Shown here one piece after another: positions 53,586-61,339 of a DNA stretch of 64,000 bases (position 1 is its first letter; each line of letters starts with the position of its first letter). A program made the position numbers and the translations under genes. The DNA lies in contig NZ_CP117709.1 in the NCBI RefSeq assembly GCF_028622875.1, positions 5,521,001 to 5,585,000 of the forward strand. The letters are read 5' to 3'. The notes below the pieces were generated by a model that ran no database searches, was not told the DNA's origin, and saw nothing but the letters and a program-made list of their open reading frames with translations. The stretch comes from Streptomyces sp. MMBL 11-1 (GTDB taxonomy: Bacteria > Actinomycetota > Actinomycetes > Streptomycetales > Streptomycetaceae).

Positions 53586-53882
53586 TCAGGCGGGCGCCCC
53601 CGGCTTCGGCCGGAAGGCCATGGGCCGTGGTCCCGGCACCGGTTCCCCGACCCCTTCGAGGGGCCGCGCGAACGGTCCGAGGGGCTGTGCGAACCGTCCT
53701 AGGGGCTGCGCGAAGCCGGGCCGACGGTAGATCCTATGGGCTCCGGGCACGGCCGGCCGTGTCGGCGGCGCCGGCGCCCGTACGCCGTCGGCGGACCGGG
53801 CGCACTCGACGCGCGCGTCCGCACGAGGGCATCTCCCGCGCCCGCCCTGACCGGCAGATCCGTCAGCCGCTCGCTCCCACAT
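53586..53882 (-). pseudogene. Possible remnant of a GNAT acetyltransferase C-terminus
   Basis: A 98-codon open frame on the minus strand contains GAHRIYRRPGF, resembling the AHxLYxRLGF segment that ends many GNAT acetyltransferases. The rest of the fold is not visible upstream in any frame, and the following residues are the 21-bp repeat product (FAQPLG x3) and a Pro-rich end. This is either decayed sequence or chance; no clear ribosome-binding site. Confidence 0.3.
53657..53719. repeat. Three-copy 21-bp tandem repeat
   Basis: Units at 53657, 53678 and 53699 with consensus CGAGGGGCTGCGCGAACCGTC. On the minus strand they encode a triplicated FAQPLGP-like motif inside a 98-codon frame (53882-53586). 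Confidence 0.8.
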
Positions 53883-54582
53883 CGTTGTTGGGGGCGCCGT
53901 CGCCCACCGGCGGCAGGTCGCCGCGCTCGACCGGCTGCTCCCCGGGAGCCTCCCCGGCCGGCCGGTCCCCGGGGACCTCCCCGGCCGGCCGTTGACCGGG
54001 AGCCTCCCCGGCCGGCGGCAGGACCTGGTCCAGCTCGTGGTCGTCGGCGCGGTGGGCGGCCCGCGCCGCCGACCGCAGGGTCGCCCGGTCCACCTCTTCG
54101 CGCGCCCCGCTCACGGTGACCACGAGTCCGCCCTTCTCCCGGGCGTAGGCGTGGCCCGACTCCGTGGCCCGGTACCACTGTCCGCCGTCCCGCTCGCACG
54201 TCACCAGGGGCCCCTCGTCGCCGGCGGGCGCGGGGTCCTTCCTGCAGTCGGCCCCGGCGTGGGCCCGGCGTTCCACCCGCAGGTGGAGCTGCCCGCCGTC
54301 GGGCGTGGTGTAGACGCTGCCGAACCCGTCGTCGCCGATCACCCCCACCGACTGGCGGGCCAGGGTGTACCCCGGGACCTCGGTCACCCACACATGCTCA
54401 GCGACGGTCTGTACGGCCAGGGCCCGCGCCTCCAGCTCCGCCCGGTCGGGCACCGGGGCCGCCGAGGCGCTCCCCGTCGCCCGCGCGTCGGACGCCACCT
54501 CGGTGCCGCAGCCCGTCGCGGCCAGGGTGAGTGTCAGTGCCAGGGCCGTGAGCGCGGGCCGGAGCCGGGGGTGCGAGGTCAT
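53863..54582 (-). CDS. Secreted lipoprotein of unknown function
   Basis: 239 residues from ATG 54582. Lipoprotein signal LTALALTLTLAATGC with the lipobox Cys near residue 24. A compact domain follows (VQTVAEHVWVTEVPGYTLAR, GSVYTTPDGGQLHLRVERR, CERDGGQWYRATESGHAYA) with a Cys pair that may bond. The C-terminal ~50 residues are Pro/Gly/Glu repeats (PAGEAPGQR, PAGEVPGDR, PAGEAPGEQ) made by ~30-bp DNA repeats. No family recognised. Stand-alone gene. Confidence 0.75.
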   Translation of the reverse strand: MTSHPRLRPALTALALTLTLAATGCGTEVASDARATGSASAAPVPDRAELEARALAVQTVAEHVWVTEVPGYTLARQSVGVIGDDGFGSVYTTPDGGQLHLRVERRAHAGADCRKDPAPAGDEGPLVTCERDGGQWYRATESGHAYAREKGGLVVTVSGAREEVDRATLRSAARAAHRADDHELDQVLPPAGEAPGQRPAGEVPGDRPAGEAPGEQPVERGDLPPVGDGAPNNDVGASG

Positions 54583-54719
54583 GGGCGCATCCTTTCGTAC
54601 GGTGAGGTCTCCGCGCATCGGGAGACCGAGCGGGTCCCGGGCCCGCGCGTGGGCGCGAAAAGGGGCCGCCGCACCTTCTGGAAGGGGTGCGGCGGCCCGG
54701 TGCGCCGGTGGTGCGGTGT

Positions 54720-54923
54720 TCAGCAGCAGCGGAAGCCTTCGCGGGGGTCCGCCTCGCGGGCGTCCGTGCGGCTGCGTTCGAAGGCGCGACGGTCCATCAC
54801 CGGGGCGTCCGGATCGTGGGCCCTCGCGTGCGCCACATAGCGGTCGTACGTGGACTCGCCGGTCAGCTCACGGACGTACCAACGGATCCGGGCAGCCACC
54901 CGGCGTACGTCCGCGACCGTCAT
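54720..54923 (-). CDS. ybdD: YbdD/YjiX-family small protein (CstA partner)
   Basis: 67 residues: MTVADVRRVAARIRWYVREL, TGESTYDRYVAHARAHDPDA, ending FRCC. Matches the short YbdD/YjiX family always encoded after CstA-type transporters and required with them for pyruvate uptake in enterobacteria. Its ATG overlaps the cstA stop (ATGA), so translation is coupled. Confidence 0.9.
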   Translation of the reverse strand: MTVADVRRVAARIRWYVRELTGESTYDRYVAHARAHDPDAPVMDRRAFERSRTDAREADPREGFRCC

Positions 54924-57145
54924 GTCCGGCTCCCCGTCCCCGCCGCCTCCTTGCGGATGCCGCCCTCGGGGCCGACGCCGGCGGAGGCGAGTTCGGCCTT
55001 CTCCTCCTTGGTCGCGAAGAGCGAGGCCGGGGCGACGAGCTTGGACTCGACGTACGGCGCCTCGTGGAGCTTGACGCTCTCCGGGTCGCGGATGGCCTTG
55101 TAGCAGACCCGCCCGGCGTCCACGAGCACCACGATGATGAGGAGCGCGAAGAGCGCGCTCAGCACCCCGTCGACGGTGGAGTTGGTGACGACGGTCCGCA
55201 TGTCGTCCATGCTCTTGGCGGGGGCCAGCACCTCGCCCGCGTCGATGCCCGCCTGGTACTTGTCGCGCTGGGCGAAGAAGCCGATCTTGACGTCGTCGGA
55301 GAAGATCTTCTGCCAGCTCGCGGTGAGGGTGACCGCCACGTCCCAGGCGAGCGGGACCGCGGTGACCCACGCCCACTTCAGGCGGCCGGACTTGACGAGC
55401 AGGGTGGTGCAGACGGCCAGGGCGACGGCGGCCAGCAACTGGTTGGCGATGCCGAAGAGCGGGAAGAGCTGGTTGATGCCGCCCAGCGGGTCGTGCACGC
55501 CGACCCAGAGGAAGTAGCCCCAGCCGCCGACCACGACGGCGCTGGCGAACCAGACACCCGGCTTCCAGCTCACCTCACGGAACGGCTTGTGGACGTTGCC
55601 CAGCATGTCCTGGAGCATGAAGCGTCCGACCCGGGTCCCGGCGTCCACGGTGGTGAGGATGAAGAGCGCCTCGAACATGATGGCGAAGTGGTACCAGAAC
55701 GCCTTCATCGCGGTCCCGCCGACCACCGCGGAGAAGATCTCCGCCATGCCGAGCGCGAACGTGGGCGCGCCCCCGGTCCGGGAGAGCAGGCTCGCCTCCT
55801 CGACGTCCTTGGCGGCCTGGGCCAGGGCGTCCGGGGTGATGGTGAAGCCGAAGTTGGCCACGGCCTGGGAGGCGGACTGGACGCTGTCGCCGATCACGCC
55901 GGCGGGTGCGTTGATGGCGAAGTAGAGGCCGGGGTCGATGATGCAGGCGGCGATCATCGCCATGATCGCCACGAACGACTCGACCAGCATGGCGCCGTAG
56001 CCGATCATCCGGATCTGCGTCTCCTTCTGGACCATCTTCGGCGTGGTGCCGGAGGAGACCAGGGAGTGGAAGCCGGAGAGCGCGCCGCAGGCGATGGTGA
56101 TGAAGACGAACGGGAACATCGAGCCGGCGAAGACCGGGCCCGAGCCGCTGGAGGCGAAGTCGGTGACCGCGGGCATCTTCAGGGTCGGCAGGGCGACGAC
56201 CACACCCAGGGCCAGGAGCCCGATCGTGCCGACCTTCATGAAGGTGGAGAGGTAGTCGCGCGGAGCCAGCAGCAGCCACACGGGGAGCACGGAGGCGAAG
56301 AACCCGTACACGATCATCCAGATGACCAGCGTGCCCGGCTCCAGCGTGAAGAAGTCCGCCCACGACGACTCGGCGACCCAGCCGCCCGAGACGATCGCGA
56401 GGAGCAGCAGCGCGACGCCGATGAAGGAGACCTCGCTGACCCTGCCGGGCCGCAGAGTGCGCAGGTAGACACCCATGAAGAGGGCGATCGGGATCGTCAT
56501 GCCGATGGAGAAGACGCCCCACGGCGAGTGCGCGAGCGCGTTCACGATGACCAGCGCGAGGACCGCGAGCAGGATGATCATGATGATGAAGACCGCGACC
56601 AGGGCGGCGATCCCGCCGACCGGTCCGATCTCGTCGCGCGCCATCTGCCCGAGCGAACGGCCGTTGCGACGGGTGGAGAAGAAGAGCGTCACCATGTCCT
56701 GGACGGCGCCGGCGAAGATGACGCCGACGACGAGCCAGATGGTGCCGGGCAGATAACCCATCTGCGCGGCGAGCACCGGGCCGACCAGGGGCCCCGCCCC
56801 GGCGATGGCGGCGAAGTGGTGGCCGAACAGGACCCGGCGGTCGGTGGGGTGGAAGTCGACACCGTTGTCCAGCCGTTCGGCGGGGGTCGCACGGTTCTTG
56901 TCGGCCTTCAGGACCCGGTTGGCGATGAACCGGGAGTAGAAGCGGTACGCGATGGCGTACGAGCCGAGGGCCGCCGCCAGCATCCAGGCGGCGGACACCT
57001 CCTCGCCCCGCGAGAGCGCGAGGGTGGCCCAGCCGATGGCGCCGACCAGGGCGACCAGGCTCCAGACCACGATGGACCGGGGGGAGAGGCTCCGTTTCCC
57101 CGGCGCCTGCGGTGCCGATGGTGCTGGTGCGGGTGATTCCGCCAT
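54920..57145 (-). CDS. cstA: CstA carbon-starvation / pyruvate transporter
   Basis: 741 residues, about 16-18 membrane helices. Family motifs: NGVDFHPTDRRVLFGHHFAA, IAGAGPLVGPVLAAQMGYLP, FAGAVQDMVTLFFSTRRNGR, GALSGFHSLVSSGTTPKM and VDAGTRVGRFMLQDMLGN. Imports pyruvate or peptides during carbon limitation. Operon with ybdD. A LuxR-type regulator gene lies 173 bp upstream on the same strand and may control it. Confidence 0.94.
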   Translation of the reverse strand: MAESPAPAPSAPQAPGKRSLSPRSIVVWSLVALVGAIGWATLALSRGEEVSAAWMLAAALGSYAIAYRFYSRFIANRVLKADKNRATPAERLDNGVDFHPTDRRVLFGHHFAAIAGAGPLVGPVLAAQMGYLPGTIWLVVGVIFAGAVQDMVTLFFSTRRNGRSLGQMARDEIGPVGGIAALVAVFIIMIILLAVLALVIVNALAHSPWGVFSIGMTIPIALFMGVYLRTLRPGRVSEVSFIGVALLLLAIVSGGWVAESSWADFFTLEPGTLVIWMIVYGFFASVLPVWLLLAPRDYLSTFMKVGTIGLLALGVVVALPTLKMPAVTDFASSGSGPVFAGSMFPFVFITIACGALSGFHSLVSSGTTPKMVQKETQIRMIGYGAMLVESFVAIMAMIAACIIDPGLYFAINAPAGVIGDSVQSASQAVANFGFTITPDALAQAAKDVEEASLLSRTGGAPTFALGMAEIFSAVVGGTAMKAFWYHFAIMFEALFILTTVDAGTRVGRFMLQDMLGNVHKPFREVSWKPGVWFASAVVVGGWGYFLWVGVHDPLGGINQLFPLFGIANQLLAAVALAVCTTLLVKSGRLKWAWVTAVPLAWDVAVTLTASWQKIFSDDVKIGFFAQRDKYQAGIDAGEVLAPAKSMDDMRTVVTNSTVDGVLSALFALLIIVVLVDAGRVCYKAIRDPESVKLHEAPYVESKLVAPASLFATKEEKAELASAGVGPEGGIRKEAAGTGSRT

Positions 57146-57318
57146 GTGGTGACTCCGTCCCCTCGCTGATCACCGGTGCAGTGGGCAGGAAATCTAAGGG
57201 ACGCGTCCGCCCAGCGTCACCCCCTGTCCGCATTGCGGTCCGGCAACGGTGATGTATCGCACGGGGGCACGGGTGGCGACGCGATTCGGTTCACCCGGGA
57301 ACGCCGGCGCTCCGGCCG

Positions 57319-58311
57319 TCAGACCCAGCCCCGGCGCGCCGCCTCCGCGCCCGCCTGGAACCTGCTGCGGGCCTGCATCCGGGCCGTCAGCTCCGCGTTC
57401 ATCCGGCGCACCGTGCGCAGGGACACCCCCAGCCTGCGGGCGGCCGTCGCGTCCGTGTGCCCCTTCGCGAGCAGGGACAGCAGCTCGTCCTCCTGCGGGG
57501 TCAGCCCGTTGCCGTCGCGGCGGGGAGCGGAACCGAGCGGGGTGGCGGCGGCCCACAGCTGCTCGAACAGGAGCCGGGCCACCGCCACGGCCCCCTTGCT
57601 CCGCAACTCCAGCGCGCCCGCCCGGCCGTCGTCGGGGTCCAGCGGCACCAGGGCCACCTCCCCGTCGACCACGACCATGACCAGCGGCAGGGTGGGCAGC
57701 GTACGGCTCTCCGCGCCGAGCAGGCTCAGCCGGTTCACATAGCGCAGGGTCGAAGGATCGTTGCGGAAGCTGTCCTGATAGATGCTGCGGAGCCGCACGC
57801 CGCGCTCCAGCGCCCGCAGGTCCAGCGGCCCGCTCGCCTCCAGCGTGTCCGGGGACTGCGCGCCGCCGGGCAGCAGCGAGAGGCACTCCGTCCGGGCCAG
57901 CTCGGCCAGTTCGGTCAGCCGCTCCCGTACCGCGTCGAGCCCCTCCAGCCGTTTGATGACGTCGAAGCCGCCGCCCGCCCGCCGCCCCCGGTCCGTCGTG
58001 AGCGCCGACATTGCGTCCCGCGCGATCTCAAGACCCCGTTGCTGCCGGGCCAGTTCGGCTTCCCGGCGGGAGAGGAGAAACGGCAGGCTGGCGGCCGGGT
58101 CCAGCGCGCGGAAGACCGGCGGGCCCTGCTCCGTACCGCGGGGGCCGTCATCCAGCAGGCACAGCTCGGCCAGTTGGTCGAGAGCCCGGCGCACATCGTC
58201 CTCGCTCCGCCCGAGCCGCGCCACGATCTCGTCCAGCCGCAGCTCCGGCTCCTCCAGAACGAGCCGGTACACCAGCTCCGTCCGTGCTTCCAGCCCCAGT
58301 ACCTCTAACAT
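57319..58311 (-). CDS. LuxR-type regulator with TrmB-like N-terminus
   Basis: 330 residues from ATG 58311 (GGGGGAG upstream). N-terminal winged helix (MLEVLGLEARTELVYRLVLE, LDEIVARLGRSEDDVRRALD), a central helical and phospholipase-D-like sensor region (LALERGVRLRSIYQDSF-type, VDGEVALVPLDPDDGR), and C-terminal LuxR helix-turn-helix (LTPQEDELLSLLAKGHTDAT, AARRLGVSLRTVRRMNAELT). This architecture is a large Streptomyces family. It is divergent from the operon at 58.7 kb and upstream of cstA; either could be its target. Confidence 0.85.
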   Translation of the reverse strand: MLEVLGLEARTELVYRLVLEEPELRLDEIVARLGRSEDDVRRALDQLAELCLLDDGPRGTEQGPPVFRALDPAASLPFLLSRREAELARQQRGLEIARDAMSALTTDRGRRAGGGFDVIKRLEGLDAVRERLTELAELARTECLSLLPGGAQSPDTLEASGPLDLRALERGVRLRSIYQDSFRNDPSTLRYVNRLSLLGAESRTLPTLPLVMVVVDGEVALVPLDPDDGRAGALELRSKGAVAVARLLFEQLWAAATPLGSAPRRDGNGLTPQEDELLSLLAKGHTDATAARRLGVSLRTVRRMNAELTARMQARSRFQAGAEAARRGWV

Positions 58312-58710
58312 CTCTGGCTCCCCCGCAGATGTCACGCCGTCCCCGCACTCCCGTACGGGACGCCACTTCAGCACCGGGCGCGAGTGTAGGGCCGACGTGT
58401 TGTGAAGGTATAGACCAGGTCCACGGGATGGATGGGTCCCGAGAGGCCGCACGTGGCCAAAAAGGCCGAGGCGGGCGACGGCCGGGGCGGGTGCCGGTTG
58501 CGCCGCGAATGGCCGCATGGTGTCTGGCAGTTGCCTGCCACCACCGCATCGTCCCAGGCAGCGGGGCCCTTCCGGCCGCCCTCGGAGCTGGCACCCTGCT
58601 GCCCCGCAACTCCCGGCCACCCGGAGACCGTGGCTTCCGGGGAGGCGATGGGGACAGGATCAGGCCGTCACAAGCCATTCACACACCGCTACATCTTCGA
58701 GGAGTTCCCG
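58312..58710. other. Intergenic region between regulator and accessory operon
   Basis: 399 bp. Contains a minus-strand -10-like TACACT (58388-58383), the DasR-like site at 58404, and a small hairpin TGGCAG/CTGCCA (58524-58540). Open frames are present but lack ribosome-binding sites, so no gene is called before 58711. Confidence 0.5.
58404..58419. promoter_or_regulatory. DasR-like (dre) operator candidate
   Basis: GAAGGTATAGACCAGG matches 11 of 16 positions of the dre consensus ACTGGTCTAGACCAGT, with an intact TAGACCAG half. In S. coelicolor dasR-dasABC lies a few genes beyond nrdAB-cstA, so an N-acetylglucosamine-responsive site here is plausible. Confidence 0.45.
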
Positions 58711-58794
58711 ATGCGCGCGTTCCGTTCTCCGACCCGCCGCCCCTCGCCGGCCGCCCTCGCCGCCACGGGCCGGGAGGGCTTCTCCTGGGGGTGA
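58711..58794 (+). CDS. Short ORF (27 aa) heading the accessory operon
   Basis: ATG 58711 with GAGGAG 7 nt upstream, encoding MRAFRSPTRRPSPAALAATG then REGFSWG. An in-frame ATG at 58648 would give 48 residues (start MGTGSGRHKPFTHRYIFEEF). The stop is 21 nt before the next gene. Could be a leader peptide, a peptide precursor, or non-coding. No family recognised. Confidence 0.4.
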   Translation: MRAFRSPTRRPSPAALAATGREGFSWG

Positions 58795-58815
58795 CCCCGG
58801 GAGAGGGACGCCTCC

Positions 58816-59199
58816 GTGTTCCTGGTGACCGCGCTCCTGGTGCGCACCGAACCCCCGCACCCCGGGCGGTGGACGGCACGGGACCTGGCCGGGCGGCTGC
58901 GCGCCCACCGCGTCGGCGCGTGCGTCCGCGGTGCCGGACCGCACCCCGGGGGCCCGGTCCATGTGTACGTCTCCGAGAGCCCGGACGGCTCGGTCCGCGC
59001 CGCGCTCTACATGGAGAGCCCCGACTCCGTGCACGCCGAACTGGCCGCGCTGGGCTTCCTCCTGGCCCTCCTGAGCGCCGCGCGCCCGGCCTCCCTCGGC
59101 TGGCGGCCCGCGGCCCTGGGAGGCCCGGACCCGCACCGACTCCCCGAACCGAAAGGACCGGACCCGCCATGCCACGGGAGCGCCCCTCCGTGTCAGTGA
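58816..59199 (+). CDS. Unknown protein, 127 aa, first gene of the accessory operon
   Basis: GTG 58816 has GAGAGGGA 7 nt upstream. The N-terminal ~90 residues look folded (RWTARDLAGRLRAHRVGACV, PVHVYVSESPDGSVRAALYM, ESPDSVHAELAALGFLLALL), an alpha/beta pattern; the C-terminus is Pro-rich. It overlaps the start of the glycosyltransferase gene by 31 nt. No family recognised. Confidence 0.6.
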   Translation: MFLVTALLVRTEPPHPGRWTARDLAGRLRAHRVGACVRGAGPHPGGPVHVYVSESPDGSVRAALYMESPDSVHAELAALGFLLALLSAARPASLGWRPAALGGPDPHRLPEPKGPDPPCHGSAPPCQ

Positions 59200-60197
59200 T
59201 CATCCCCAACCACAACTACGAGAAGACCCTGCGGGCCTGCCTGGAATCCGTCTACGCCCAGACCCTGCGCCCTCGGGACGTGGTCGTCGTGGACGACGCC
59301 AGCACCGACCGCTCGCGCGACATCGCCCGCGAGTTCCCCTGTGTGCTCGTCGCCCGCCCCGACAACGCGGGGGTCTCCGCCGCCCGCAACCTCGGCGTCG
59401 CCGCCTCCGCCGGGCAGGTGCTGTTCTTCCTCGACTCCGACATCGCGCTGGCCCCCGACGCGATCGAGAACGCCGTCGACCTGCTCATGGACGACCCGGG
59501 GACCGGCTGCGTCCACGGCGTCCTGGACCCCGAACCGCTCTTCGACGACGGCCCGGTGGAGGTCTACCACTGCCTGCACGCCCACTTCTGGCGACACCGC
59601 AGTGCCGGAGTCGTCGGCACCGCCTTCTTCGCGCTGGCCGCGATCGAGCGCAGCGTGTTCGAGGCGACCGGGCCCTTCGACGAGAACCTCCGCGACTCCG
59701 AGGACGTCGAGTACAGCGACCGCCTCGCCGCCACCCACCGCATCCGTCTCAGCGAGCGGGTGACCGGCCGTCACGACGACGTGGACCGGCTGCTGCCGAT
59801 GCTCGCCGAGCAGTACCGCCGCTCCCAGCTGCTCGTCCCCGTCGCCGCCGTCGAGCGCCGGCGCGGCGGTGGGCTGCGCGCCAACCGCACCGGCGGCGTC
59901 CTGGCCGCCGGTCTGGTCCCGCTCACCCTCCCGCTCGCCCTGCTCACCCCCTGGCTGCTCGCCGTACCGCTGGTCTGCGCCGTGGCCTTCGCGCTGGCGG
60001 ACCCCGGGCTGTCGCGCTTCGTGGTCCGCCGCAAGGGGTGGCCCTTCCTGCTCCGCTTCACCGCGCTGCACTTCGCGGTGCACCTGGCGCTCGTCCTCGG
60101 CGCGGTGGTCGGCGGGGTGCGCTGGCTGGTCGACCCCCGCTTCGGCCCCTCCGTCCGGGGCCGCCGCGACCGGCCCGCCCCGGTGGCCGCCCCGTGA
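59169..60197 (+). CDS. Family 2 glycosyltransferase with C-terminal membrane segments
   Basis: 342 residues from ATG 59169. GT-A fold: VSVIIPNHNYEKTLRACLES, VVVVDDASTDRSRDIAREF, NAGVSAARNLGVAASAGQV, and DxD in FFLDSDIAL; acceptor-side motif GPFDENLRDSEDVEYSDRLA. Two or three hydrophobic helices (GVLAAGLVPLTLPLALL, LLAVPLVCAVAFALAD, FAVHLALVLGAVVGGV) anchor it to the membrane. Probably moves a sugar to a lipid carrier or exported acceptor. Its stop overlaps the next start (GTGA). Confidence 0.88.
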   Translation: MPRERPSVSVIIPNHNYEKTLRACLESVYAQTLRPRDVVVVDDASTDRSRDIAREFPCVLVARPDNAGVSAARNLGVAASAGQVLFFLDSDIALAPDAIENAVDLLMDDPGTGCVHGVLDPEPLFDDGPVEVYHCLHAHFWRHRSAGVVGTAFFALAAIERSVFEATGPFDENLRDSEDVEYSDRLAATHRIRLSERVTGRHDDVDRLLPMLAEQYRRSQLLVPVAAVERRRGGGLRANRTGGVLAAGLVPLTLPLALLTPWLLAVPLVCAVAFALADPGLSRFVVRRKGWPFLLRFTALHFAVHLALVLGAVVGGVRWLVDPRFGPSVRGRRDRPAPVAAP

Positions 60198-61339
60198 GCG
60201 CCGGGGTGGGCCAGGGGCGCGGGACCGCCGCCGGGGCGGGGGCGCCCGAGGCAGGGTCAGGAACGGGGCCGAGGGTGCCCGGGGCCGGGCCCGAGGCGCC
60301 CGGGGCCGGGCCCGCGGCGGAGGCCGCGGTGGGCCCTGAGGCCGGAGCGGGGGTGCCCGGGCCCGAGGCGCCCGGGGCCGCCGCCCGTCCCTCCCGCCGC
60401 GCCCGGCTGCTGCGCACGGCCGCCGCCCTCGTGCTCATCGCGGCGACCGCCTACGCCGTGGGCGGATCGCTGCGCGGCGCCGGTACGGAGATGGCCGAGG
60501 CCGCCGCGCGGCCCGGGGGAGTGCTCCTGCTCATCGCCGCCCTCCTCGCCAACGCGGCCGGGCTCGTCCTGTCGATGCTGTCGTGGCGCGTCCTCGTCGT
60601 GGACGGCGGCTCCACGGCCCGTACCAGCGACACCGCCCGGATCTTCTTCATCGGCGTCATCAGCAAATTCGTCCCCGGCCGCATCTGGGGCGTCCTCGCC
60701 CACATCCAGCTCGGCAAGGCCGTCGGCATCGCCCCCGAGCGGATGATCGCCGCCTTCGGCCTCGGCCTCGTCATCGGGATGACCACCGGGGCCGCCGCCG
60801 GACTCCTCGTCGCACCGGCCGTGTTCGGCACGGGCGCCTGGGTCTTCGCCCCGCTCGTCCTGCTCGCCGCCGCCGCCGTGGCCCGGCCCGGCTGGGTGGG
60901 CCGCCTCGTCGCGTGGACGATGCGGCTGGCCCGCCGCCCGGACGGAGCCGCCGAGGGCTCGCCCCGGGCCCTGCGGCTCTCCATCGGCTGGGCCTGCGCC
61001 TCCTGGGCCGTCTCCGGACTCCACCTGTGGGCGATCGTCGTCCTCCTCGGCGCCCCGCCGCTGCTCTCCCTGCCGGTCTGCGTCGGCGGCTTCGCCCTGG
61101 CCACCGTCGCCGGAAGCCTCGCCTTTGTCCTGCCCGACGGCTGGGGCGCCCGTGAACTCGTCCTCCTCGCGCCCCTCGGCGCGGTCATGCCGCTGTCCGC
61201 CGCCACCGCGGCCGTCATCGCCAGCCGGCTGGTCTGCGTGCTCAGCGAGGTGGCCGCCACCGGCGCCGCACTCGCCTGGGCCCGCGCCGCCGGCCCCCTG
61301 CCCACCCCCCGACCCGCGCTCCAGGAAGGAGCCGCATGA
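60194..61339 (+). CDS. Flippase-like integral membrane protein (LPG-synthase TM family)
   Basis: 381 residues from GTG 60194. A ~70-residue Gly/Pro/Ala-rich tail (GPEAPGAGPAAEAAVG) precedes about eight helices (first AAALVLIAATAYAVGGSL). Family-like segments: SKFVPGRIWGVLAHIQLGKA, RMIAAFGLGLVIGMTTGAAA and PDGWGARELVLLAPLGAV. Related proteins move or modify lipid-linked substrates. Coupled to both neighbours by 4-nt overlaps, so stoichiometric expression with the glycosyltransferase and aminotransferase is expected. Confidence 0.82.
   Translation: MSAGVGQGRGTAAGAGAPEAGSGTGPRVPGAGPEAPGAGPAAEAAVGPEAGAGVPGPEAPGAAARPSRRARLLRTAAALVLIAATAYAVGGSLRGAGTEMAEAAARPGGVLLLIAALLANAAGLVLSMLSWRVLVVDGGSTARTSDTARIFFIGVISKFVPGRIWGVLAHIQLGKAVGIAPERMIAAFGLGLVIGMTTGAAAGLLVAPAVFGTGAWVFAPLVLLAAAAVARPGWVGRLVAWTMRLARRPDGAAEGSPRALRLSIGWACASWAVSGLHLWAIVVLLGAPPLLSLPVCVGGFALATVAGSLAFVLPDGWGARELVLLAPLGAVMPLSAATAAVIASRLVCVLSEVAATGAALAWARAAGPLPTPRPALQEGAA

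Noticed and set aside
58432..58794. 120-codon frame before the accessory operon.
   Set aside because: No ribosome-binding site at its start, biased composition; only the short C-terminal part from 58711 has a credible start.
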